NCBI GenBank assembly: GCA_964649415.1
Contig: CAZYSK010000148.1
Span: forward strand, 1-8,818
From: CAZYSK01 sp964649415
GTDB taxonomy: Bacteria > Chloroflexota > Anaerolineae > B4-G1
DNA: 8,818 bases
Direction of reading: 5' to 3'
Shown here one piece after another: positions 1 through 6,523 of this stretch (within the stretch, counting starts at the first letter, position 1; the number at the start of each line of letters is the position of its first letter). A program made the position numbers and the translations under genes. Under the pieces are notes generated by a model. The model had not been told where the DNA came from and made no database searches. It saw nothing but the letters and a program-made list of their open reading frames with translations.

Positions 1-3000
1 TGACCAGGGGGGCACGCAGGTCGTGGGAGACGATGTAGGCGAACTGCTTGATCTCTTCGTTGCTCTGCTCCAACTCGGCGGCGTAGCGTTGCAGTTGTTC
101 TTGGGCCCGTTTGCGCGCCGTGATGTCTTGACCGACACTGGTCTGTCCAACAACCTGTCCGTCTTCGACGACGGGCGTGGACAAGAAACTGAAGTACTTG
201 ACTTGGTTCTCCGTGTCAATGACCCGGAACTCAAGGGCTTGGGACTTCTGCCCCGTGTTCACTTGATCGATGTACGTGTGGTGTACCCAGTCTCGATCTT
301 CGGGGTGAACAAAGCGGAGGTACTGTTCGCCAATCAGCTTCTCCGGACGCTCGTAGCCCAAGTACCTTGCCGCGGCATCATTGACGTAGGTGAAATGCCC
401 GCGAGCATCTACGTTCACGAGGAATGCCTGAGTGCCCTCGACAATTGTGCGCAGTCGCTCCCGACTCTCACGCAGCGCTTCCTCGGTACGCTTGCGCTCG
501 GCCAGTTCTTGCTGCATCGCGTCATACAGCCGCGCGTTCTCGATCGCCACGGCGATCTGGTCGGCCAGCGCTTCCAGCACTGCCACATCCTCTGCCCCGA
601 AGGCGTTGAGTTGCGGGCTCTGCACGTCGAGCACCCCGACGACCTGGTCGCCGATTTTGATGGGCACGCTCAACTCAGCCCGCGTGGGCACTGTGTCGGG
701 GTACAGATTGACGTACTGGGATTCGGCGTCCACGTCGTTGACCAGCCGTCGCTCGCCGTGGCGGCCTACCCAGCCCACCAAGCCCTGCCCCACTTTCAGC
801 CGGTGGTCGGGGGAGAATCGGTGAGCGAAGTCGCCGGCCCTGGCCCGCAGCACCAACTCGTCTCGCTGGCGATCCAGCGTAAAGAGCCCGACGTGGTGGT
901 AGCCGAAGCTCTGCTGCACAAGGCGCGCCGTCCGGTCGAGCAGGCTGTCCAGGTCCAGCACCGCCGCGATCTGTCCGCCGACGTCGCTCAGGAGCGCCAA
1001 CTGTGCGGCGCGTCGTTCCAGCGCCTTCTCCGCCCGTTTGCGCTCCGTCATGTCCACGATGGAGATCAATACCTTGGACAGCGTGTCCTCATGGCCCGGA
1101 GCCACCTGCAGCGTCAGTGCAATGTGCTTAAGCTCGCCCGTCAATGTGCAATTGGTGGTCTCGGTTCCGATCCGGGTCTTGCCCTCGGCCAGGGCAGCAA
1201 GCTCGTCCACGAACGTGTGATACGATTCCTCGCCGAAGACCGTGCCCAGCCCGTTTCGGAACTCCTCTTTGCTCGCGGCTTTGTACATCTTCAGCGTGGC
1301 CTTGTTGACGTCAACCACCTTGACCAGCGTCCCACAGTGGGCGACGGCCTGGGGATGATGTGTGAGATATGCCTTCAGATCATCGACTCCCGAACCTTGC
1401 AGGTTGTGGAGGAAGACCATCGCGTCCGAGAAGTCCTCCTCCCATAGGGAGATGGGGGAATCCTCGAACAGGCTGCGATAGCGCTGCTCGCTCTCCCGCA
1501 GCGATGCCTCTGTCCGTTTTCGCTCCGCGATCTCCTGACGGGCTGACTGGTATAGCCGTGCGTTCTCGATGGCGATGGTGACCTGGCTGGCGAAGGCGCT
1601 GACCGCTGGCACGTTGGCCTCCGTGAGCCCCGCGCCCATGACTGTCATTAGCCCATGGGGCTCTTCTCCGATTGTCAGTGGGGCGTAGATCACCCGGTTA
1701 AGGCCGAGCATAGCCACCAGTCGACCGGCCAACGGGCGCACCGGTCTGGGCAGCGCTTCGGCGATGGATTCGGCACCCGCGTCGCTGAAGAGCGTCTCTC
1801 CCTGAGCGATGACGCGCGCGTAGAAGCCACCTGGTTCCAGCGGGAAACGGTAGCCCTGCGCCGAGAGGCCGGCCAGCGTCTCTGCCGCGCTCACCGGAGC
1901 TGATTCGAGTGTCATGTGAGCGGCGACCAGGTGTGTTTGGTTTTCGGATAGGGTGAAAACCGTAGTGTGCAGGCCCAGCTTGACGATCTCGTCTCCAATG
2001 CTTCGGTACACCTGCTTGGGCGTGTGAGCGCGCTGTATGGCCTGGGCGGCGCGGCTGAGGGCCAGCAGGAGGCGTTGATTCCGGGCCGCTTCCTCCAGTG
2101 AGCGGTGCAGCCTCTCCTCGGCCTGTTTGCGCTCGGTGATATCGATGCCTGTGTGGATGACGTAATCGACCGCGCCTTCATCGTCGAGGATGACGCTGTT
2201 TGACCAGGCGATCAGCCGGCGTCTCCCGTCCCTGGCCAGCCAGTAGCTCTCACGCTCCCTCAGGAACTCGCTCTGGGGGGAGGGATCAAAGGCGGCCCTG
2301 ACTGATGCCGCATCCTCCGGATTCAGGAGTATGTCCCAGAGATGTCGCCCCTGTACTTCGTCGAAGGTGTAGCCGGTGACTTGCTCGCAGGCGCGGTTGA
2401 AGCGCACGATGTGGCCTTGCGCGTCGAGGACAACCACCAGGGCCCCTGCCGTGTTGAGGACCGTCGAGACGAAACTGCGCTCTGCCTCCAGTTCGCAGGT
2501 ACGCGCTTCGACCTTCTGCTCCAGTTCGGCGCTCAGGTCGCGCAATGGGTTGAGGATCTGCCGGCCGATGATTGCGTGGCCGAGGATGGCGACGCTGATA
2601 GTCGTCGTGAACGACATGACCGGGAAGCGCGGCTGAAGCAGTCCCCCTCCGATGAATCCGGCCAGCATGATCAATACACCTGCGGCCAGGTGCAGTTCCT
2701 GGGTCCGGTGACGGTTGCGCCAGAAGAGAACCAGGGAGGCGATCATATACCCGGCGGGAAGCGCGGAGAGTACGAAGCCCCAGCGACTGACGTCATAGTA
2801 GGGCTGGATAAGGTCCGCGGCCAGCCGCAGGTTGGAGACGATCTGGTGCCGGAAGAGAGGGATGGCGAGCGCGGCTGTGGCCGCCAGGCCCAGCGCGGCC
2901 GCCCGGTTGGCCCAACGGGGCGGCCGGCCCACGTAGCGCACGGTGAACATGAGCAGGGTCGGCCCGATCAACGCGAAGCTCAGGACGGACAGTTCCAGTA

Positions 3001-3208
3001 TGCGGGCCGGGTTGCCGGTCTTAAGCCACAAGGTCGTTCGCGTCAGGAGTGCCGAGACGGCCCAGCACGCCTCCGCCAGGACGAACAGGGCGAAGAGGCG
3101 GTTGAGAGTGCGCCTGGGACCCGTCCCCAGCACGACGAGCGTCAGGGCCAGGGCGATGGCTGCGGAGATGGCGTATGCTGCACAGTCTATCCAGTAGATC
3201 AGCGACAT
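1..3208 (-). CDS. 7TM sensor histidine kinase C (PAS-GAF-PAS-GAF-PAS-DHp), 3' partial
   Basis: Third kinase in the row. The frame is open from the ATG at 3208 to the left edge, giving 1069 residues; it stops just after the H-box, so the rest of the DHp and the ATPase domain lie outside (about 260 more residues if it matches kinase B). The start is set by GGAGG 8 bases upstream and by alignment to kinase B. Order: seven membrane helices (1-225); coiled coil LEQKVEARTCELE; PAS1 (240-360, nearly the same as PAS1 of B); a divergent GAF (about 370-550, ending VTIAIENARLYQSA); a PAS2 of the PISLWEEDFS type (about 570-725, motif at 585-594); a second GAF (about 735-890, like the GAF of B); PAS3 (about 910-1030, with HFTYVNDAAARYLGY); coiled coil; then FAYIVSHDLRAPLV with phosphoacceptor His1062. 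The acidic residue after the histidine is present. The start overlaps the stop of kinase B by one base, which implies translational coupling. No frameshift or stop is seen. Catalytic competence cannot be judged without the missing end. Confidence 0.95.
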   Translation of the reverse strand, partial: MSLIYWIDCAAYAISAAIALALTLVVLGTGPRRTLNRLFALFVLAEACWAVSALLTRTTLWLKTGNPARILELSVLSFALIGPTLLMFTVRYVGRPPRWANRAAALGLAATAALAIPLFRHQIVSNLRLAADLIQPYYDVSRWGFVLSALPAGYMIASLVLFWRNRHRTQELHLAAGVLIMLAGFIGGGLLQPRFPVMSFTTTISVAILGHAIIGRQILNPLRDLSAELEQKVEARTCELEAERSFVSTVLNTAGALVVVLDAQGHIVRFNRACEQVTGYTFDEVQGRHLWDILLNPEDAASVRAAFDPSPQSEFLRERESYWLARDGRRRLIAWSNSVILDDEGAVDYVIHTGIDITERKQAEERLHRSLEEAARNQRLLLALSRAAQAIQRAHTPKQVYRSIGDEIVKLGLHTTVFTLSENQTHLVAAHMTLESAPVSAAETLAGLSAQGYRFPLEPGGFYARVIAQGETLFSDAGAESIAEALPRPVRPLAGRLVAMLGLNRVIYAPLTIGEEPHGLMTVMGAGLTEANVPAVSAFASQVTIAIENARLYQSARQEIAERKRTEASLRESEQRYRSLFEDSPISLWEEDFSDAMVFLHNLQGSGVDDLKAYLTHHPQAVAHCGTLVKVVDVNKATLKMYKAASKEEFRNGLGTVFGEESYHTFVDELAALAEGKTRIGTETTNCTLTGELKHIALTLQVAPGHEDTLSKVLISIVDMTERKRAEKALERRAAQLALLSDVGGQIAAVLDLDSLLDRTARLVQQSFGYHHVGLFTLDRQRDELVLRARAGDFAHRFSPDHRLKVGQGLVGWVGRHGERRLVNDVDAESQYVNLYPDTVPTRAELSVPIKIGDQVVGVLDVQSPQLNAFGAEDVAVLEALADQIAVAIENARLYDAMQQELAERKRTEEALRESRERLRTIVEGTQAFLVNVDARGHFTYVNDAAARYLGYERPEKLIGEQYLRFVHPEDRDWVHHTYIDQVNTGQKSQALEFRVIDTENQVKYFSFLSTPVVEDGQVVGQTSVGQDITARKRAQEQLQRYAAELEQSNEEIKQFAYIVSHDLRAPLV
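20..55 (-). repeat. 36-base exact direct repeat, copy in kinase C
   Basis: Identical to 3994-4029, including all synonymous positions. It covers the H-box of kinase C. Confidence 0.9.
535..1030 (-). repeat. Duplicated GAF module, copy in kinase C
   Basis: Partner of 4505-5010. In kinase C this is the second of two GAF domains and sits before the last PAS; in kinase B the matching GAF also sits just before the last PAS. Confidence 0.75.
2130..3208 (-). repeat. Duplicated 7TM+PAS1 module, copy in kinase C
   Basis: Partner of 5435-6519 in direct orientation. Identity is patchy at DNA level, with the PAS1 part much more alike than the membrane part. Confidence 0.85.
2192..2221 (-). repeat. 30-base exact direct repeat in PAS1 of kinase C
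   Basis: Identical to 5503-5532, in the same place in the PAS1 fold of kinase C. Confidence 0.9.
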
Positions 3209-6200
3209 CAGCTATGCCTCCGCGTGCACCGGTTACTACCCACGTGTTGTTCCATGTCTTCCTCTCCGTTGTCCGTACCTGTGCTTTCCCCGCGATGGCC
3301 GGGGATGGTGAAGCTGAAGGTCGTCCCCACGCCCGGTTCCGACTCGCACCAGATGCGCCCGCCGTGGCGGCGCAGGAGCGTCTGCACGTAGGCCAGGCCC
3401 ATGCCTTCGCCCGGCACGTCCTGCGTGCCGGCGCGGCGGAACGGGGTGAACACCTTGTGCATGTCTTCGGGCGCGATGCCGCGCCCGTTGTCGCGCACGT
3501 GGAAGGTCGCCTCGTCGTCGCCGGACACAACATCCGCGCGCTGGGCCGTGATCTCGATCACGCCCGGGCGGTTGGGGTCGAGGTACTTGACGGCGTTGCC
3601 CAGCAGGTTGCCCCAGACTTGCTCCATCGAGGTGCGGTCCACGATCACGTCGGGGAGTGCGCCCACGGTGACCTGGCATCCCTTGAGCTGGTGAGCCAGC
3701 GTCTGCAGGCTGGCCTGGACGAGGGCTTCGGTGTGCAGGGGATCGAGCTTCAGCTCGCGGCGGCCCAGGCGGGAGAGCTTGAGGACGGCGTTGATGAAGG
3801 CGTCCATGCGGCTGACGGCGGCGTCGATGAACTCCAGGGCCTCGGGCACGTCTTCCTGGAGCGCCAGGGTGACGCCGCGCTGTTGCTTCTCGTCCAGGTG
3901 GGGCAGGGTCTCGATCAGACTTGCGCCGACGACGGCCAGCGCGGCGCGCAGTTCGGCGGCGAAGCCCTTGAGGTTGACGAGGGGGGCGCGCATGTCGTGG
4001 GAGACGATGTAGGCGAACTGCTTGATCTCCTCGTTGGCCTGCTCCAGTTCTGCAGCGTAGTGCTGCAACCGCTCATCCGCACGCTTGCGCTCGGTGATGT
4101 CGCGGGTGAAGCCCACGATGCCGGTGACGTTACCTGCGTCGTCGATCATTGGAGCCTTGGTTGTCTGGAGGTAGATTGCGTCCCCCTCAGGCGTGATTGA
4201 ACGTTCTTCTTTGTCTTCTACAGGTTCTCTCGTCTCCATTACACGCCTATCGTCCTGAATCGTCTTCCTGGCAAGTTCCTCTGGATACAGATCGAGGTCC
4301 GTCTTTCCCACTATTTGATCGACGGAAGCGACCGAAGGCGCCCCGCGCTGCCGGATGTAGTGATCGCTCACCCGCAGGAGGCGGCCCTCTGTATCCTTGA
4401 AGTAGACGGAGATCGGGAGATGGCCTAACAGAGAACGGAGTAAACCGCTCTCGAAGCTTAGCTTTTCTTCCGCCTGCCTGCGATTCATCAGCTCCCGCTG
4501 CAGGGCCCCATAGAGACGCGCGTTCTCGATGGCTACGGCGATTTGAGCGGCCAGGGTCTCCAGGGTCATGACGTCGTTCTCGTCGAAGGCGTTGACGCGT
4601 GGGCTCTGCACGTCGAGCACGCCCGCGGTTTCCTCGCCCAGGCGGATGGGGACAGCCAGTTCAGACTGGGTGACTATGCGGCTGCTTTCGGCGAGCGGGT
4701 CCGCGTAGCGCGGGTCGGCGTTCACGTCGTTCGTCAACAGCGTCTCGCCGTGGCGGGCCACCCAGCCGATGATTCCCTCGCTCAGTGCCTGCCGGATGCC
4801 GCTAGGGAAGAGCGCGGTATAGGCGCCGGCCATAGCTGCGTCCACCACTTCCCCCCGCTCGCGGTCTACCGTGAAGAGGAACACGTGGTGGTAGCCGAAG
4901 GTCTCCTGCACCAGTTGGACCGTTCTTTCCAGGACACTTTCCAGATCCGACACGGCCGCGATCTGTTGCCCGACGTCGTTGATGAGCGCCAACTGGGCGG
5001 CGCGCTCTTTCAGCGCTTTCTCTGCCTGTGACCGAATCCTGTCGATTCGGACGCGCTCGCTAGTGTCCCTGGTGACGCCCTGAAGTCCTACCGGGCGGCC
5101 TTGCTCGTCGAGCAGCACTTTCCCCGTGATCTCAACCGGGATCTGCACGCCGTCCTTACTCAGTACGGCGGTTTCGAAGGTGATGCCCGAGTTATCTGTC
5201 AGTTTGCTGATCGCCTGTCGTACTTTACCCACCATCGTTCCGAGGTTGTCCGCGTCGCAGTGATCGCTCAACCTGGTTCCTACCCATTCCTCGGGCGTGT
5301 ATCCCGTCATCCTATGGATCGCAGGGTTCACGTAGGTGAACACCAGGTCCATGTCCATGAGCCAGATGCAGTCCACGGTGTTGTCTGCCAGAAGGCGGTA
5401 TTTCTCCTCGCTGTGCTTCAGCGCTTCCTCTGCCCGCACTCGCTCGGTGACGTCTATGCCGGTGCCGATGACGTGCTCGACGGAGCCTTGATCGTCGAGA
5501 AGGACGCTGTTTGACCAGGCGATCAGCCGGCGCTCTCCGTTCCTGGTCAGACAGTAGCTCTCGCGTTTACTGGGGAAGTCGCCGCGTTGGGGATGCTCGA
5601 AGCCGACCCGGGCTGATGCTGCATCCTCCGGAGTCAGGAGCAGGTCCCACAGGTGTCGCCCCCGTACTTCGTCGAATGAGTAACCCGTGACCTGTTCACA
5701 GGTGCGGTTGAAGCGCACGATGCGGCCTTGCGCGTCGAGGACGACCACCAGTGCCCCTGCTGTGTTGAGGACGGTGGAGACGAAATTGCGCTCCGCTTCC
5801 AGTTCATGGGTGCGCTCGTCCACCTTGTGTTCTAACTCGGTGTTCAGTTTTCGCAACGGGCTGATAAGCTGCCGGTCGAGCATCCCATGGCTGAGAACGA
5901 GGATGCCGAAGGTGGTCGTGAAGGGCGAGACCGAAAAATGAGGTTGGAGCAGCCCGCCCACAGTGAAGCCAGCCAGCATAACCAGCGGGCCGGCTGCCAT
6001 GTACGCTTCGTGGGTCCGGCGGCGGTCGCGCCAGAAGAGGATCGCGGTCCAGACCATGTACACCGCGGGGCCCGCGGCGCTCACAAGTCCCCAGGTGTCT
6101 ACGTCGTAGTAGAGAGAGGCCTGCCCCGAGACCCAGTGTGGGTTGGACACGAGTTGATGGCGGAAGAGCGGAACGGACATCGCGACCAGGCCGGCCAGCC

Positions 6201-6519
6201 CCAGGATCGCGGCCAAGTCGGCCCACCGGCTGCGACGGCCTACGTAGCGGACGGCGAACATCAGCAGGACTGGTTCCGCCACGGCGAAGGCCAGAATGAG
6301 CAGTTCTAACATGAGAGCCGGGTTGCCGGCTTGAAGCCGTAGCATCATGCGCACCAGTAGCGCCGCGATGGCCCGGGTTGCCTCTGCCAGAGCGAACAGC
6401 GCGAAGAGGTGGTTGAGCGTACACTTGGGCCTCGTCACCAGCACCATCAACCCGAGCACGATGGCGATTACCGCAGTGACGGCATATGCGGCACAATCCA
6501 CCCAGAAGACCACTGGCAT
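3208..6519 (-). CDS. 7TM sensor histidine kinase B (PAS-PAS-GAF-PAS-DHp-ATPase)
   Basis: Complete membrane sensor kinase of 1103 aa. The start is the ATG at 6519 (MPVVFWVDCAAYA), because AGGAGG lies 9 bases upstream and the N-terminus aligns with kinase C (MSLIYWIDCAAYA). A GTG at 6651 in the same frame would add 44 polar residues read from the out-of-frame tail of kinase A, so I reject it. Order: seven membrane helices (about 5-225, resembling the 7TM input domain of histidine kinases); coiled coil ELEHKVDERTHELE (228-241); PAS1 (245-362); PAS2 (368-492); GAF (510-670); PAS3 of the YFKD/GKTDLDLYPEE type (690-814); coiled coil (815-834); DHp with VSHDMRAPLVNLKGF, His841; ATPase with NLLGNAVKY (Asn975), RDNGRGI (Asp1010) and GEGMGLAYV. 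All catalytic boxes are intact, so it should be an active kinase. The DHp has an extended helix of about 20-25 extra residues. No haem, LOV-cysteine or bilin motif is obvious in the sensor domains. The ligand and partner regulator are unknown. Confidence 0.97.
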   Translation of the reverse strand: MPVVFWVDCAAYAVTAVIAIVLGLMVLVTRPKCTLNHLFALFALAEATRAIAALLVRMMLRLQAGNPALMLELLILAFAVAEPVLLMFAVRYVGRRSRWADLAAILGLAGLVAMSVPLFRHQLVSNPHWVSGQASLYYDVDTWGLVSAAGPAVYMVWTAILFWRDRRRTHEAYMAAGPLVMLAGFTVGGLLQPHFSVSPFTTTFGILVLSHGMLDRQLISPLRKLNTELEHKVDERTHELEAERNFVSTVLNTAGALVVVLDAQGRIVRFNRTCEQVTGYSFDEVRGRHLWDLLLTPEDAASARVGFEHPQRGDFPSKRESYCLTRNGERRLIAWSNSVLLDDQGSVEHVIGTGIDVTERVRAEEALKHSEEKYRLLADNTVDCIWLMDMDLVFTYVNPAIHRMTGYTPEEWVGTRLSDHCDADNLGTMVGKVRQAISKLTDNSGITFETAVLSKDGVQIPVEITGKVLLDEQGRPVGLQGVTRDTSERVRIDRIRSQAEKALKERAAQLALINDVGQQIAAVSDLESVLERTVQLVQETFGYHHVFLFTVDRERGEVVDAAMAGAYTALFPSGIRQALSEGIIGWVARHGETLLTNDVNADPRYADPLAESSRIVTQSELAVPIRLGEETAGVLDVQSPRVNAFDENDVMTLETLAAQIAVAIENARLYGALQRELMNRRQAEEKLSFESGLLRSLLGHLPISVYFKDTEGRLLRVSDHYIRQRGAPSVASVDQIVGKTDLDLYPEELARKTIQDDRRVMETREPVEDKEERSITPEGDAIYLQTTKAPMIDDAGNVTGIVGFTRDITERKRADERLQHYAAELEQANEEIKQFAYIVSHDMRAPLVNLKGFAAELRAALAVVGASLIETLPHLDEKQQRGVTLALQEDVPEALEFIDAAVSRMDAFINAVLKLSRLGRRELKLDPLHTEALVQASLQTLAHQLKGCQVTVGALPDVIVDRTSMEQVWGNLLGNAVKYLDPNRPGVIEITAQRADVVSGDDEATFHVRDNGRGIAPEDMHKVFTPFRRAGTQDVPGEGMGLAYVQTLLRRHGGRIWCESEPGVGTTFSFTIPGHRGESTGTDNGEEDMEQHVGSNRCTRRHS
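3217..3221 (-). promoter_or_regulatory. Shine-Dalgarno site of kinase C
   Basis: Reads GGAGG on the minus strand, 8 bases before the ATG at 3208. It is embedded in the codons for the terminal RRHS of kinase B. The stop of B and the start of C overlap as TGATG (3210 down to 3206), the classic stop-start arrangement for re-initiation. Confidence 0.85.
3300..4050 (-). repeat. Duplicated DHp-ATPase module, copy in kinase B
   Basis: Partner of 6600-7345. The first part also matches the left edge of the window (1-70), where the same module of kinase C begins. Confidence 0.85.
3994..4029 (-). repeat. 36-base exact direct repeat, copy in kinase B
   Basis: Identical base for base to 20-55. It encodes EIKQFAYIVSHD, the end of the coiled coil and the H-box with the phosphoacceptor histidine. 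The bases flanking both sides differ between the copies. Confidence 0.9.
4505..5010 (-). repeat. Duplicated GAF module, copy in kinase B
   Basis: Encodes the GAF domain of kinase B from RAAQLALINDVG to AIENARLY. It matches the second GAF of kinase C (535-1030), sharing SFGYHH/TFGYHH, GWV-RHGE, LDVQSP and AIENARLY. A 20-base exact match lies at 4601-4620 and 615-634. Confidence 0.75.
5435..6519 (-). repeat. Duplicated 7TM+PAS1 module, copy in kinase B
   Basis: Encodes the membrane domain, coiled coil and first PAS of kinase B. It aligns colinearly with the front of kinase C (2130-3208). Shared landmarks include RYVGR, PLFRHQ, GGLLQP, STVLNTAGALVVVLDAQG and FNR-CEQVTGY. This is a diverged paralogous repeat, not an identical one. 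Confidence 0.85.
5503..5532 (-). repeat. 30-base exact direct repeat in PAS1 of kinase B
   Basis: Identical to 2192-2221. It encodes the RRLIAWSNSV part of PAS1. Confidence 0.9.
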
Positions 6520-6523
6520 CAGG

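Noticed and set aside
23..1447. A 474-codon open frame on the plus strand
   Set aside because: It lies wholly opposite kinase C, whose protein shows clear PAS, GAF and H-box motifs. GC-rich third codon positions leave few stops on the opposite strand; the product has no recognisable domain.
1912..2181. An 89-codon minus-strand frame inside kinase C
   Set aside because: It is in a different frame from kinase C, which is continuous through this stretch with a clear GAF/PAS sequence.
1..3208. A possible frameshift or pseudogene in kinase C
   Set aside because: The frame of the ATG at 3208 is the same as the frame encoding SHDLRAPL at the left edge, and no stop lies between, so the gene is intact within the window and only cut by the edge.
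3400..3500. A fused receiver (REC) domain at the end of kinases A or B
   Set aside because: Both proteins end shortly after the last ATPase strand (GTTFSFTI) with tails of about 26 residues or fewer, too short for a receiver.
2342..4200. Plus-strand open frames of 349 and 341 codons (2342-3391, 3175-4200)
   Set aside because: Both are antisense to kinases B and C, overlap each other, and are very rich in Arg, Gly, Asp and Val without motifs; they are shadows of the real genes.
4990..6400. Haem-binding or LOV-type photosensory PAS domains
   Set aside because: No LOV cysteine motif (NCRFLQ) and no clear haem-ligand context as in FixL was seen in any PAS domain, so no cofactor is claimed.
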